From an uncultured cyanobacterium (lineage in GTDB: Bacteria; Cyanobacteriota; Cyanobacteriia; PCC-6307; Cyanobiaceae): a stretch of 61,066 nucleotides of DNA. Numbering within the stretch: the stretch's first letter is position 1; each line of letters begins with the position of its first letter. Below, piece by piece: positions 17,336 to 27,179 of the stretch. Under the pieces are notes generated by a model. That model was not told the DNA's origin. It saw only the letters and a program-made list of their open reading frames with translations, and made no database searches. The stretch is taken from contig CAIQIA010000012.1 in NCBI GenBank assembly GCA_903871775.1, positions 1-61,066 of the forward strand. The letters run 5' to 3'. A program made the translations under genes and the position numbers.

Positions 17336-17719
17336 TCAGCGGTACTGACCGTCGTTGATCCGGTCGAAGCCTTCGTTGAGGGCGATCTCGGGCTTGGTGA
17401 CCGTGAAGTTGTCGCGGTACTTCTCGAACAGTTCCTTCTGGCGGTCCGTCAGGTCGAGCTTGAGCACGTCATCGACGCTCTCGTAGGGACCACCGACCAC
17501 GATCTTGCCGGCCAGGGTGGGATACATCCCCGGGTACTGCTGGAAGCGACGCACCGAGGCGTTGTTGAGGTCGACCTTGCCCTCGGCCTGGGCGATCTTG
17601 TCGTCGGCCAGGTTGCGCAGTTCAGCGGCACCGGCCGTGGGGGCGTGACCGAACCAGAAACCCGCCAGCAGGACGACGCTGAAGAGCAGGGAAGCAAACC
17701 GACGGAGGTGCCTGGACAT
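17336..17719 (-). CDS. psbU: photosystem II 12 kDa extrinsic protein PsbU
   Basis: A 127-residue precursor. Residues 1-32 are a signal peptide ending APTAGAAE, directing it to the thylakoid lumen. The mature part has the PsbU helix-hairpin-helix pattern: KVDLNNASVRRFQQYPGMYP, TLAGKIVVGGPYESVDDVLK, LTDRQKELFEKYRDNFTV. PsbU binds the oxygen-evolving side of PSII and stabilises the manganese cluster and chloride binding. It ends about 75 bp upstream of nadB on the same strand. Confidence 0.95.
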   Translation of the reverse strand: MSRHLRRFASLLFSVVLLAGFWFGHAPTAGAAELRNLADDKIAQAEGKVDLNNASVRRFQQYPGMYPTLAGKIVVGGPYESVDDVLKLDLTDRQKELFEKYRDNFTVTKPEIALNEGFDRINDGQYR

Positions 17720-17840
17720 GCGGAGGGCCGGTGGGGTCTGGAGCGCATCGTTACAGATCGCACGGCCGGGCCCCGATGATCAAGGGGGTCTTTCGCAGAT
17801 CTTCAAGCAACGGCCAGCCGTCGGAGGCGCCGAAGACCCG

Positions 17841-18527
17841 TCAGACCAGGCCGCTGGCCGTCGGTAGCACCAGGGCCAGCAGCAGAAACAGCCCGTCGAT
17901 GGCCAGGGTGCTGAGCAGGCAGGCGGCCACCAGCCGTCCCCCGGGGCCCCGCCGCCAGAGCAGGGCGGCGGCAGCAAGCATCACGCCGGCGATGCTCGCC
18001 ACCGTCAGCAGATGGGCGGGTTCGAGCACCCGGGCGGCGGCCTCGGCGAGCAGCGGTGCGGCCTCGCCGGGGCCCGCGGCCAGCACGGCCGGCCAGAGGG
18101 GCATCAGGCCGCAGAGGGCAATGGCTGCATCAGTGGCCGCCGTGCCGGCCAGGGAGCCCAGATAAAACTGGCCGGCGCGGCGCCAGGGCCCGCTGAGTCC
18201 GGCCAGCGCCAGGGGCAGGGCGAAGGCTTCAACCGGCAGATGCACCAGTGGATGCAGCCGCAGCCAGCCCCAGAAGAGGCAGCCGGCCAGCCAGCTGCCG
18301 CTGAAGCCCACCAGCAGCGCCCCCAGCTCACCGCCGCGGCGCAGGGCCAGCAGCAGCAACACAGCCGTGAACAGCGAGGCCGCCATGGGGGCTTCTCGCA
18401 CCCACGGGGCCTGCAGGAACACCGGCGCGATGATCAACACCGCCGCCAGCAGGGGCAACCCCAGGGGGCCCACCCTGACCAGCGGCAGCCAGGTCGCCGG
18501 AGGGGCGGTGGGGGTGGCGCTGACCAA
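17841..18527 (-). CDS. DUF3120 family membrane protein
   Basis: A 228-residue very hydrophobic protein with about six to seven membrane spans. LFWGWLRLHPLVHLPVEAFA and GQFYLGSLAGTAATDAAIAL are features I associate with the cyanobacterial DUF3120 family, whose function is unknown. A TTG at 18527 gives the most family-like start; the open frame runs much further upstream without coding character. It is divergent from uppP (about 96 bp between starts). Confidence 0.75.
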   Translation of the reverse strand: MVSATPTAPPATWLPLVRVGPLGLPLLAAVLIIAPVFLQAPWVREAPMAASLFTAVLLLLALRRGGELGALLVGFSGSWLAGCLFWGWLRLHPLVHLPVEAFALPLALAGLSGPWRRAGQFYLGSLAGTAATDAAIALCGLMPLWPAVLAAGPGEAAPLLAEAAARVLEPAHLLTVASIAGVMLAAAALLWRRGPGGRLVAACLLSTLAIDGLFLLLALVLPTASGLV

Positions 18528-18623
18528 GACTCTGTGAACAAGCGTGACCAACCTTAAAGGCTGGTCAGTGGAATCTGTTCCATCCGGCCGCCTAGCGTCG
18601 GGGCCGAATCGCGCTCCGACCCC

Positions 18624-19496
18624 GTGACTCCAGCGCCTGACGTGTCCCTGCTCGAGGCCTGCTGGCGATCCCTGGTGCTCGGCATCGTGCAGGGGATCAC
18701 CGAGTTTCTGCCGATCAGCAGCACCGCCCACCTGAAAGTGGTGCCCGTCCTGCTGGGCTGGGGCGACCCCGGCGTGGCGGTCACCGCCGTGATTCAGCTC
18801 GGCAGCATCGTCGCCGTGCTGGCCTACTTCCGCCAAGATCTGCAGCAGGTGGTGGCCGGCATCGGCCGGGCCCTGCGCGATGGTGACTGGCGCCATCCCG
18901 ATGCCCGGCTCGGCATCGCCATGGCCGTGGGCACCCTGCCGATCGTCATCGCCGGTCTGGCGATCAAGCTGCTCTGGCCTGGCTACGAGACATCGCCCAT
19001 CCGCAGCCTCACCTCGATCGCCATCGTGTCGATCGTGATGGCGCTGCTGCTGGCCCTGGCTGAACGCCTGGGGAGCCGCCGCCGTCAGCTCGATGACGTC
19101 GAGGGCCGCGACGGTCTGCTGGTCGGTCTGGCCCAGGCCCTGGCCCTCGTCCCCGGTGTCTCCCGCTCGGGCAGCACCCTCACCGCTGCGCTCTTCGACG
19201 GCTGGGAGCGGGCCGATGCGGCCCGGTTCTCGTTTCTGCTCGGTATTCCCTCGATCACCCTGGCGGGCCTCGTCGAACTGAAGGGGGCCCTCAAGGAGGG
19301 GGCGGCCTACGGCCCGTTGCCCCTGGCCCTGGGGGTGGTGGCGGCGGCGGTCGTGTCGTGGCTCGCCATCGCCTGGCTGCTGCGTTTTCTGCAGACCCGC
19401 ACCACCTGGCCCTTCGTGATCTACCGCCTGCTGTTTGGCGCCCTGCTGCTGGGTCTGGTGGCCGGAAGCCCCACACTGGAGGCTGTGCCCCGCTGA
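18624..19496 (+). CDS. uppP: undecaprenyl-diphosphate phosphatase
   Basis: A 290-residue integral membrane enzyme (BacA family) that regenerates undecaprenyl phosphate for peptidoglycan and O-antigen synthesis. The two conserved motifs are present: GITEFLPISSTAH at about 24-36 and VPGVSRSGSTL near 170-181, which form the active site facing the membrane. GTG start. The next gene begins 6 bp after the stop, so the two are likely co-transcribed. Confidence 0.95.
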   Translation: MTPAPDVSLLEACWRSLVLGIVQGITEFLPISSTAHLKVVPVLLGWGDPGVAVTAVIQLGSIVAVLAYFRQDLQQVVAGIGRALRDGDWRHPDARLGIAMAVGTLPIVIAGLAIKLLWPGYETSPIRSLTSIAIVSIVMALLLALAERLGSRRRQLDDVEGRDGLLVGLAQALALVPGVSRSGSTLTAALFDGWERADAARFSFLLGIPSITLAGLVELKGALKEGAAYGPLPLALGVVAAAVVSWLAIAWLLRFLQTRTTWPFVIYRLLFGALLLGLVAGSPTLEAVPR

Positions 19497-19502
19497 GCCG
19501 GC

Positions 19503-20891
19503 GTGTGGAACGAACCCAGTGACGGCATCCCCCTGCCGGCTGAACCCAGTGCCGCCACCCCGGCCCCGGCGGTGGTGGCCTCGGTGCTGCCGGGGTCCAT
19601 CGGCGCCGAGCTCGGCTTTGAGCCCGGTGACCGGCTGCTGGCCATCAACGGCACCCGGCCCCGGGACCTGATCGACCTCCAGTGGCTCTGCACCGAGGAG
19701 GAGCTGGTGCTCGACGTCGAGGACCCCGACGGCACCCCCCACCGGGTCAGCCTCGAGAAGGATCCGGATGACGGCCTGGGCCTCAGCTTCACCGAAGCCC
19801 TGTTCGATGGCCTGCGGCAATGCACCAACCGCTGTCCGTTCTGCTTCATCGACCAGCAGCCCCCCGGACGCCGCCAGAGCCTCTACCTCAAGGACGACGA
19901 TTTCCGGCTGAGCTTTCTCTACGGGTCGTACCTCACCCTCACCAACCTCACCCCCGGCGACTGGGAGCGGATCGAGCGCCAGCGCCTCTCACCCCTGTTC
20001 GTGTCGGTCCACGCCACCGAGCCCGGACTGCGTCGGCGGCTGCTGCAGAACGAACGGGCGGGGGCCATCCTCGATCAGCTGGCCTGGTTCAGGGAGCGGC
20101 GGCTGCAGATCCACGCCCAGGTGGTGGTGTGTCCTGGGCTCAATGACGGGGAGGCGCTGGTGCGCACCCTCGGTGATCTGGCGGATTTCGCCGGTGGCGA
20201 CTGGCCCACGGTGCTGTCGGTGGCGGTGGTGCCCGTGGGCCTCACGCGCTTCCGCCCGCCCGACGATGGGCTGCGGCAGGTGGATCCGGCCCTGGCCGCC
20301 ACCACCATCGCCACGGTGGAACCGCTGCAGCGGCAGCTCGAGGAACGGCTGGGCAGCCGCTGGGTGTGGTTGTCAGACGAGTGGTACCTGCTGGCCGGTG
20401 CCCCCCTGCCCCCCCGCGGCAGCTACGAAGACCTGCCCCAGCAGGAGAACGGCGTCGGCAGCATCCGCGCCTTCCTCGAGAGCATGGAAGCGGCGACCCG
20501 CCGGCTGCCCCGGCGGCTGGCCCGGCCCCAGGCCCTGAGCTGGGTGGTGGGCAGCCTGGTGGGTCCCTCCCTCGAGCCCGCCGTGCGGCGCCTGCGCAAG
20601 GTGGAGGGCCTGGATCTGCGGCTCCTCGCCCTGCCCAGCCCCTACTGGGGCCAGCCCCAGGTGGTCACGGGCCTGCTCACCGGTGCCGACCTGCTGGCCG
20701 GCCTCGAGGGCCGGGACCTGGGGGAACGCCTGCTGCTGCCTGCGGTGACCCTGCGGCGAGGAGAGCCCGTGTTTCTTGATGACATGACCCTCGAGCAGTT
20801 GCGTCAGAGGCTGCCGGTGGCCGTCGACGTGGTCGGGGGGGCAGATGAGATCGTGGCCGCCTGTCTCGGCATGGAGCGGTCCGAGTCGTAA
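19503..20891 (+). CDS. PDZ-radical SAM DUF512 protein (cyanobacterial FeS oxidoreductase)
   Basis: A 462-residue protein: a PDZ-like N-terminus (PAVVASVLPGSIGAELGFEP, GDRLLAINGTRPRDLIDLQ), a radical SAM core with C107-C111-C114 (QCTNRCPFCF), and a C-terminal DUF512 domain (VGLTRFRPPDDGLRQV, SDEWYLLAGAPLP). This architecture matches the family annotated as a putative FeS-containing cyanobacterial oxidoreductase (TIGR03279). The reaction is unknown. GTG start, 6 bp after uppP. Confidence 0.88.
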   Translation: MWNEPSDGIPLPAEPSAATPAPAVVASVLPGSIGAELGFEPGDRLLAINGTRPRDLIDLQWLCTEEELVLDVEDPDGTPHRVSLEKDPDDGLGLSFTEALFDGLRQCTNRCPFCFIDQQPPGRRQSLYLKDDDFRLSFLYGSYLTLTNLTPGDWERIERQRLSPLFVSVHATEPGLRRRLLQNERAGAILDQLAWFRERRLQIHAQVVVCPGLNDGEALVRTLGDLADFAGGDWPTVLSVAVVPVGLTRFRPPDDGLRQVDPALAATTIATVEPLQRQLEERLGSRWVWLSDEWYLLAGAPLPPRGSYEDLPQQENGVGSIRAFLESMEAATRRLPRRLARPQALSWVVGSLVGPSLEPAVRRLRKVEGLDLRLLALPSPYWGQPQVVTGLLTGADLLAGLEGRDLGERLLLPAVTLRRGEPVFLDDMTLEQLRQRLPVAVDVVGGADEIVAACLGMERSES

Positions 20892-20920
20892 TCTCACTTG
20901 ACGAAAGAATTTCCCCCGCC

Positions 20921-22717
20921 ATGGCGCCCGGACGCATGCGCTCCCTGGTCCTCGCCCTGGTGATCTTCACGGGTACCGCCGCCCGCAGTCAGGAGCCCCC
21001 GGCGGCATCCTCCGAGCCGCCCCCGGCGGGCACCCTGCCCGTGGCCACGCCGCCCACCCCCGAGGCCCCCTTCCCGGTGGCCATTCCGGCGCCGCCACCC
21101 CTGCCCCTGGCCCCGGCCGTCAAGGGGTCACGGCCGAAGTCGAACCCGACCGTGCTTCCTCCGGCGGCCACCACCCCTCCCGCCGGGCTCGAGAATCTCC
21201 TGGGACCTGCCCCCCTGGCCCTGCCCACCCGGACCGATCAGGTGCGGATCGAAGACCTGGTGCCCCTGAGCCTGGAGCAGGCCGAGCGCGTGGCCGAGGT
21301 CAACAGCCCCCGTCTGAAGGCGGTGGCGATGCAGGTCGAGGAGGCCAAATCCACCCTGCGTGAGCGCATCTCCGCCTGGTATCCGACCCTCAACCTCCAG
21401 ACCCAGAACGCCTTCCCCGCCTTCAATTTCGGCACCACTTACCGCAATTACGCCGATTTCAACAACACGGTCCCAGGCAACCGTCAGGGAGCCCCCAACA
21501 CCAATGCCGGTGGCGATGGCCTCTCGAACCCTTTTCTGCAGACCCGCACCTACGGGGCGTCGCTGAATCTGGCCGTCAACTGGGATCTGATCAATCCCCA
21601 GCGGGTGCCGCAGGTGGCCGCCGCCCGTGATGGCTACGAGAAAGCAAAAAACACATATCTTATTGAACTCCGGGACCTGCGGCTGAGGGTCGCTCAGTCT
21701 TACTACCAGCTTCAGCTATTTGACGACACGGTCCGCATCGGCCGCTCTTCCGTGCAGTCGTCACTGGTCAACCTGCGTGATGCCCGGGCCCGCTACCAGG
21801 CAGGCGTCGAGACCAAGCTCGCCGTGATGGAGGCCGAAACACAGCTGGCTCGTGACCAGCAGGTGCTCACCCAGTCCTTGGCCAGCCAGGCCACCCAGCG
21901 GCGACAGCTGGCCCAGCTGCTCGACCTGCCCCAGGCGATCACGCCTACGGCCGCTGCTCCTTCAGGGGTCGTGGGGGTGTGGCAGCCCAGCCTGCAGGAA
22001 AGCATCATTGCCGCTTTTGCCTTCCGTGAGGAACTCGACAACCGTCTGCTTGACATTTCGATCGCGAATTCGAACGCCAATGAAGCGATCGGTGCCGTGC
22101 AGCCCTTTCTCGGCATCGGTGCCAGCTCAGGCTGGAACAAGACCTTTGGCCAGAGCAATGCCCAGTCACCGGTCAACATGGGCACCGTCACTGAGCAGCT
22201 CGACCAGACGCTGGCGATGAACCTGCGCTGGAACATCTTCGACGGTGGCAGGGCCGCGGCCCAATCCCGGCGGTTCCGTCAGGTGGCCAAGGAGAACTCA
22301 TACCTCTTTGCTGATACTCGTAATCAGTTGCGCTTTGATGTCGAAAATTCTTTTTTCAAGTTGCAAGAAAATGTTCGTAACCTCCTCACAAACTCCCGAG
22401 AGGTGGTCAGCAGCCGCGAGGCCCTGCGGCTGGCCCGCCTGCGCTTCCAGGCCGGCGTCGGCACCCAGCGCAACGTCGTCGATGCCCAGCGTGACGTGAC
22501 ACAGGCCGAGGTGCGTTACAGCCAGGCGCTGTTCGAATACAACGTGTCGATCGCCGAACTGCAGCGCCGCACGGGGCTGGACCGGGTGCTCCGTTGTGCC
22601 CCCTCCAGGCTGCCGGCCCAGCCGCCGCCGCAGGATCCGCTCACCAACATCCCCGTGCTGCCGGTGCCCTCCACCTCCCCCTGCGAGATGGAACCCCTGG
22701 CCAACGCCCGCCCCTGA
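20921..22717 (+). CDS. TolC family outer membrane efflux protein
   Basis: A 598-residue TolC-type channel subunit. A signal peptide (MRSLVLALVIFTGTAARSQ) is followed by a Pro/Ala-rich linker to about residue 95, then two structural repeats. The repeats can be seen from matching segments (YLIELRDLRLRVAQSYYQLQ with YLFADTRNQLRFDVENSFFK; RARYQAGVETKLAVMEAETQ with RLRFQAGVGTQRNVVDAQRD). It serves as the outer-membrane exit duct for efflux or type I secretion. Two AT-rich codon patches sit at equivalent points of the repeats. ATG at 20921 or 20936 could be the start. Confidence 0.92.
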   Translation: MAPGRMRSLVLALVIFTGTAARSQEPPAASSEPPPAGTLPVATPPTPEAPFPVAIPAPPPLPLAPAVKGSRPKSNPTVLPPAATTPPAGLENLLGPAPLALPTRTDQVRIEDLVPLSLEQAERVAEVNSPRLKAVAMQVEEAKSTLRERISAWYPTLNLQTQNAFPAFNFGTTYRNYADFNNTVPGNRQGAPNTNAGGDGLSNPFLQTRTYGASLNLAVNWDLINPQRVPQVAAARDGYEKAKNTYLIELRDLRLRVAQSYYQLQLFDDTVRIGRSSVQSSLVNLRDARARYQAGVETKLAVMEAETQLARDQQVLTQSLASQATQRRQLAQLLDLPQAITPTAAAPSGVVGVWQPSLQESIIAAFAFREELDNRLLDISIANSNANEAIGAVQPFLGIGASSGWNKTFGQSNAQSPVNMGTVTEQLDQTLAMNLRWNIFDGGRAAAQSRRFRQVAKENSYLFADTRNQLRFDVENSFFKLQENVRNLLTNSREVVSSREALRLARLRFQAGVGTQRNVVDAQRDVTQAEVRYSQALFEYNVSIAELQRRTGLDRVLRCAPSRLPAQPPPQDPLTNIPVLPVPSTSPCEMEPLANARP

Positions 22718-22726
22718 TCCACCGGC

Positions 22727-24115
22727 TTGCCTGCTCCCCGCCTGCTGCTGCTGTCGTTGCGCCTCGGCCTGTACCAAGCCTGCCTCGGCGGCCTCTCGGT
22801 GCTCACCCTCGGCATCTTCAACCGGCTGCTGATCAACGAGTTTGCCGTGCCCGCCGGCCTGGCCGCCCTGGCCCTCGGCGCCCAGCAGCTGGTGGCCTTC
22901 ACGCGGGTGTGGTTCGGCCAGCGCTCCGACCGCTGCCGCTGGCTGGGCCTGCGGCGCACCCCGTTCATCGTCGGTGGTGCCGCCGCCTTCTGCCTGCTGT
23001 TCTGGCTGGCCGGGCGCACGGTGCTCTGGGTCGCCGAAGCCTCCCAGGCCGGAGATGGAGCGGCGGTGCTGGGGCGCTGCCTGCTCCTGACCCTGCTGTT
23101 TCTGGCCTATGGCACCGCCATCTCGGCCAGTGCCACCCCCTTCGCCGCCCTGCTGGTCGATGTGACCGAAGAGCGTGATCGGCCGATGCTCGTGTCGATC
23201 GTCTGGACGATGCTCACCGTGGGCATCGTGGTCGGCGCCGTGCTGGCCAGCCGTTTTCTGGGCAGCGCCTGCGCCGATGCCAGCCTGCCGTCGATGGTGG
23301 CCGGCGTGGAACGGCTGATCCGTGTGGCGCCCCTCGTCTGCTTCGGGCTGGTGCTGACGGCGGTGCTGGGGGTCGAGCCCCCCCTGGCCGCCGGCCGACC
23401 GACGCCGCCGGCCCCCGGGGTGGCCACCGCCGAGCCGGGCTTCTGGCGCTCCCTGCGGTTGCTGCGGGCCGACCCCCAGGTGGGGTATTTCTTTGTGGTC
23501 CTCTGCCTGTTCACCTTCAGCCTGTTTCTGCAGGAGTCGGTGCTCGAGCCCTACGGCGGGGCCGTCTTCGGCCTGTCGGTCTGCGAGACGACCCGACTCA
23601 ATGCCCTCTGGGGCATGGGCACCCTGCTCGGCATTGCCAGCACCGGTTTCCTGCTGGTGCCGCGGCTGGGTCCCCAGCGCACGGCCCTCCTGGGGGGGGC
23701 CATGGCCGCCGGCTTTCTGCTGCTGATCGTGCTGGCGGGGGCATGGGGCTCCCTGGGGCTGTTCCGCGCCGGGCTGGTGCTGTTCGGCTACGGCGCCGGC
23801 GTGTGCACGAACGCCTCCCTGACGCTGATGCTCAGCCTCACCTCCCCACGGCTGGCGGGCACCTTCCTCGGGGTCTGGGGGCTGGCCCAGGCCTATGCCC
23901 GCGGGATCGGCACCGTCGCCGGTGGCGGACTGCTCAGCCTCGTCGGCGGGGTCGTGGGGGGTGAGAACAGCTTCGCGGCTTATGCCAGCGTGTTCGTTCT
24001 CCAGTCCCTCGGTCTGCTGCTCTCGGGTCTGCTGCTGCTGCGGGTGGACACCACCCTGTTTCAGCAGAGGATCGAGCAGGCCTTCGCCCGCCTGGCCGCC
24101 GCCGAGCTCGACTGA
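22727..24115 (+). CDS. PucC-like BCD-family MFS pigment carrier
   Basis: A 462-residue, 12-span protein of the bacteriochlorophyll-delivery (BCD/PucC) family: RLGLYQACLGGLSVLTLGIF, INEFAVPAGLAALALGAQQL, DRCRWLGLRRTPFIVGG, TPFAALLVDVTEERDRPMLV. In cyanobacteria these proteins are thought to move or deliver chlorophyll to pigment proteins. It begins with TTG 9 bp after the tolC stop. No Hli protein is fused or adjacent. A general MFS role is the fallback. Confidence 0.85.
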   Translation: MPAPRLLLLSLRLGLYQACLGGLSVLTLGIFNRLLINEFAVPAGLAALALGAQQLVAFTRVWFGQRSDRCRWLGLRRTPFIVGGAAAFCLLFWLAGRTVLWVAEASQAGDGAAVLGRCLLLTLLFLAYGTAISASATPFAALLVDVTEERDRPMLVSIVWTMLTVGIVVGAVLASRFLGSACADASLPSMVAGVERLIRVAPLVCFGLVLTAVLGVEPPLAAGRPTPPAPGVATAEPGFWRSLRLLRADPQVGYFFVVLCLFTFSLFLQESVLEPYGGAVFGLSVCETTRLNALWGMGTLLGIASTGFLLVPRLGPQRTALLGGAMAAGFLLLIVLAGAWGSLGLFRAGLVLFGYGAGVCTNASLTLMLSLTSPRLAGTFLGVWGLAQAYARGIGTVAGGGLLSLVGGVVGGENSFAAYASVFVLQSLGLLLSGLLLLRVDTTLFQQRIEQAFARLAAAELD

Positions 24116-24138
24116 CTGTCCCCCGCCTGACCGTTCCC

Positions 24139-24969
24139 GTGACCTCTGGCTTCAGCCCTGCCGAGATCCCTCCGCAGTCCTTTCCCCTCAGCAGCGCCTG
24201 GAGCCCTCTGTTCTCCCTCGTTGATCAGGTGGCCGAGCGGCAGCGTCAGGATTTCGGGCGGCTGGCGAGTGATCTCAAGGCCGACGGCAGCCTGATCACC
24301 GAGTGCGACCGCTGGAGCGACGCCACCCTGGCCGCCGGTCTGGCCGAGATCTTCCCGCGCGATGGCCTGCTGAGCGAGGAGGGCAGCACCAGCGTTCCCG
24401 AGGCCCCTGGCTTCTGGGTCGTTGATCCCCTCGACGGCACCACCAACTTTTCGGTGGGCCTGCCGATCTGGGCGATCTCGATGGCCCGCATCGAGGACGG
24501 GCGACCGGTGGCGGCCCTGCTCGACGTGCCGCCCCTGGGGCAGCGGTTGCTGGCCCTGCGGGGCCAGGGGGTCTGGAGCAACGGCCAGCCCCTGGCCCCG
24601 CCGGCCCCGCCGCGCCACGGCTGCCGCTGCGCCAGCCTCTGCAGCCGTTCGATCGGTGTGCTGCGGCGGGTGTCCGAGCCGTTCCCCGCCAAGACCCGCA
24701 TGCTGGGCGTCGCCAGCCTCAACCTGCTCGGGGTGGGGCTCGGCACGATGGCGGCGGCCCTCGAAGCCACGCCCCGCATCTGGGATCTGGCCGCCGTCTG
24801 GCTGATCCTCGAAGAGCTGGGTTGTCGCCTGCACCCCCTCGGTTCCGATCCCTTCCCGATGCAGCCCGGTGTCGACCTGGGGGCCGCCCCCTACCCGTTG
24901 CTGGCGGCCCGGGATGACGAGCAGCTGCAGCGGTTTCTGCCCTGGGGGCTGGCCCTCGCTCAGTCCTGA
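24139..24969 (+). CDS. inositol monophosphatase family protein
   Basis: A 276-residue Mg-dependent phosphatase. Metal-site motifs are present: LLSEEG (E80/E81), [12 protein letters not shown] (D96, D99) and the late [15 protein letters not shown]. Possible substrates are inositol phosphate, histidinol phosphate, PAP or fructose-1,6-bisphosphate; sequence does not decide. GTG start. The 3' end overlaps the obgE end by 10 bp on the opposite strand. Confidence 0.88.
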   Translation: MTSGFSPAEIPPQSFPLSSAWSPLFSLVDQVAERQRQDFGRLASDLKADGSLITECDRWSDATLAAGLAEIFPRDGLLSEEGSTSVPEAPGFWVVDPLDGTTNFSVGLPIWAISMARIEDGRPVAALLDVPPLGQRLLALRGQGVWSNGQPLAPPAPPRHGCRCASLCSRSIGVLRRVSEPFPAKTRMLGVASLNLLGVGLGTMAAALEATPRIWDLAAVWLILEELGCRLHPLGSDPFPMQPGVDLGAAPYPLLAARDDEQLQRFLPWGLALAQS

Positions 24970-25958
24970 ACCGTCCCGAGCGTCTGCCACACCTGCTGCT
25001 TCAGGGCGTCGAGGCCCTCGCCCGTGGCCGCCGAGATCACCAGGGGGCGCTGCCCCAGCCCGGCTGCCAGGTCGTCGCCGTGCTGCTGCCGTTCGGCATC
25101 GGTGAGCAGCTCGGCTTTCGACAGCACCAGCAGCCGTGGCCGCGCCGGCAAGCCGTGGCCGTAGGCCTCCAGTTCTGCCAGCAGCACCCGGGCATCGGCC
25201 AGGGGATCATCGGCCGAGCCATCGACCAGGTGCAGCAGCAGCCGGGTGCGTTCGATGTGGCGCAGAAAGTCGTGGCCCAGGCCGGCCCCCTGGGCCGCCC
25301 CGGCGATCAGTCCCGGGATGTCGGCGAAGACGGTGCCGTCGCCGCTGGGCCGCCGCACCACCCCCAGGTTCGGCACCAAGGTGGTGAACGGATAGTCGGC
25401 GATGCGCGGCCGGGCGGCCGACAGCACCGAGATCAGCGTGCTCTTGCCGGCATTGGGCAGGCCGACGATGCCCACCTCGGCCAGCAGCTTCAGCTCGAGC
25501 TGCAGCTCCCAGGTTTCTCCCTCGCGCCCTTCAGTGGCCCGTTCAGGCGCGCGGTTGCGGTTGCTGAGAAAGCGGGCGTTGCCGAGGCCGCCGCGGCCCC
25601 CCTTGGCCACCATCAGTTCCTGGCCGGGCTCGGTGAGGTCGCCGAGCACAATGCCGGTGCGGTGGTCCCGCACTTCGGTGCCGCAGGGCACCCGGATGAT
25701 GAGGTGCTCTCCGCAGGCGCCGCTGCAGCGGTTGGGGCCGCCGCGCACGCCGTCCTCGGCCTCGAAGGAGCGCTTGTACTGGAAATCGAGCAGGGTCTGC
25801 AGGTTTCCGTCCGCCAGCAGCACTACATCACCGCCGCGGCCGCCATCCCCCCCCGACGGTCCGCCGGCGGGCACATACTTCTCGCGGCGGAAGGCGACGA
25901 TGCCGTCGCCGCCGCGGCCTGCCCGCACCTGAACGCGGGCCTGGTCAATGAACTGCAT
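24960..25958 (-). CDS. obgE: Obg family GTPase CgtA/ObgE
   Basis: A 332-residue ribosome-associated GTPase. The glycine-rich Obg fold ([40 protein letters not shown]) spans about 1-160. The G domain follows with [47 protein letters not shown] and a SKAEL motif near the NKxD position. It acts in 50S assembly and stress response. The ATG at 25958 matches the family start. It overlaps the start of the divergent ABC ATPase by 11 bp if that gene begins at 25948. Confidence 0.95.
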   Translation of the reverse strand: MQFIDQARVQVRAGRGGDGIVAFRREKYVPAGGPSGGDGGRGGDVVLLADGNLQTLLDFQYKRSFEAEDGVRGGPNRCSGACGEHLIIRVPCGTEVRDHRTGIVLGDLTEPGQELMVAKGGRGGLGNARFLSNRNRAPERATEGREGETWELQLELKLLAEVGIVGLPNAGKSTLISVLSAARPRIADYPFTTLVPNLGVVRRPSGDGTVFADIPGLIAGAAQGAGLGHDFLRHIERTRLLLHLVDGSADDPLADARVLLAELEAYGHGLPARPRLLVLSKAELLTDAERQQHGDDLAAGLGQRPLVISAATGEGLDALKQQVWQTLGTVQD

Positions 25959-27177
25959 TGGCTCAACCCTAGGATCCGACGGTTGCGGCAGCGGTTTGGC
26001 CGGGGTTCGCTTCGAGAGGATCAGCAAGAGCTACCCCCCTCGGGGCAGTGCCGGCCGTGGCGCCGGGCCGGTGCAGGTGCTGCACGACCTCGACCTCAGC
26101 ATCGCCGATGGCGAGTTTCTCGTGCTGGTAGGGCCGTCGGGGTGCGGCAAGAGCACCCTGCTGCGGCTGCTGGCCGGCCTTGAACAGCCCAGCGGCGGCG
26201 AGATCTGGGTGGGGGAGCGGCCCGTCAGCCGCCTGCGGCCGTCGGAGCGCGACGTGGCGATGGTGTTCCAGAGCTATGCGCTCTACCCCCATCTGAGCGT
26301 GGCCGACAACATCGCCTTCGGCCTGCGCCGCAGCCGTCCCCGCACGCCGTTGCAGCAGCTCCAGGATGCCGCTGCCGGGGTCCTGCGTCGGCCGACCGAC
26401 CGGGAGCGCCGCGTGGCCGCCCGGGTTGCCGAGGTGGCGGCCATGCTCGAGCTGGAACCGCTGCTCAGGCGCCTGCCCAGGGAACTGTCCGGCGGTCAGA
26501 AGCAGCGGGTGGCCCTGGGGCGGGCCATCGCCCGGGAACCGGCGGTGTTTCTGATGGATGAGCCCCTCAGCAACCTCGACGCCAAGCTGCGCACCGGCAC
26601 CCGGGCCCAGATCACAGGTCTGCAGCGCCGTCTGGGCACCACGACTGTCTACGTGACCCACGACCAGGTGGAGGCCATGACGATGGGCCACCGCATCGCC
26701 GTGCTCAATGGCGGGCGGCTGCAGCAGCTCGGCACGCCGCTCGAGCTCTACCGCTGGCCGGCGAACCTGTTCGTCGCGCAGTTCATCGGCAGCCCGCCGA
26801 TGAATCTGCTGCCCGTGCGGGTGGTGTCCGGGGGCCAGCTGCAGCTCGGGCAGCGCCGCTTCCATCTCGACGAGCCTCTGGCCGATCGGGTGGCGGGCCG
26901 CAGCGGTGAGGCGCTCACCGCCGGCCTGCGGCCGGAACATCTGCGCCTGGGGCCGGCGGCCAACCGCAACCTGCCCGCCGAGGTGACCCATCTCGAGGCC
27001 CTGGGCAACGAACAGCTGCTCACCTGCCGGCTGGCGGAGGGGGACCACCTGGTGCAGCTGCGGGTGGAGCCGGAACGGTCCCTGCGGCCCGGCGAAACGG
27101 TCCACCTCGAGGTGGAGACCTCCGGCTGGCGGTTGTTCGATGCCGCCGGCGACGCCCTGAGGCCGCCCGGGCGCTGA
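25948..27177 (+). CDS. ABC transporter ATP-binding protein (MalK/UgpC type)
   Basis: A 409-residue ATPase of the carbohydrate-uptake class: Walker [13 protein letters not shown]-loop [12 protein letters not shown], signature [14 protein letters not shown], Walker [17 protein letters not shown]-loop [12 protein letters not shown], and a C-terminal TOBE/OB regulatory domain ([10 protein letters not shown]). Likely substrates are sugars, glycerol phosphate or glucosylglycerol. No permease or binding protein is nearby, so it probably serves several systems. A TTG at 25996 ([13 protein letters not shown]) is a serious alternative start and would remove the overlap with obgE. Confidence 0.9.
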   Translation: MNCIGSTLGSDGCGSGLAGVRFERISKSYPPRGSAGRGAGPVQVLHDLDLSIADGEFLVLVGPSGCGKSTLLRLLAGLEQPSGGEIWVGERPVSRLRPSERDVAMVFQSYALYPHLSVADNIAFGLRRSRPRTPLQQLQDAAAGVLRRPTDRERRVAARVAEVAAMLELEPLLRRLPRELSGGQKQRVALGRAIAREPAVFLMDEPLSNLDAKLRTGTRAQITGLQRRLGTTTVYVTHDQVEAMTMGHRIAVLNGGRLQQLGTPLELYRWPANLFVAQFIGSPPMNLLPVRVVSGGQLQLGQRRFHLDEPLADRVAGRSGEALTAGLRPEHLRLGPAANRNLPAEVTHLEALGNEQLLTCRLAEGDHLVQLRVEPERSLRPGETVHLEVETSGWRLFDAAGDALRPPGR

Positions 27178-27179
27178 GG

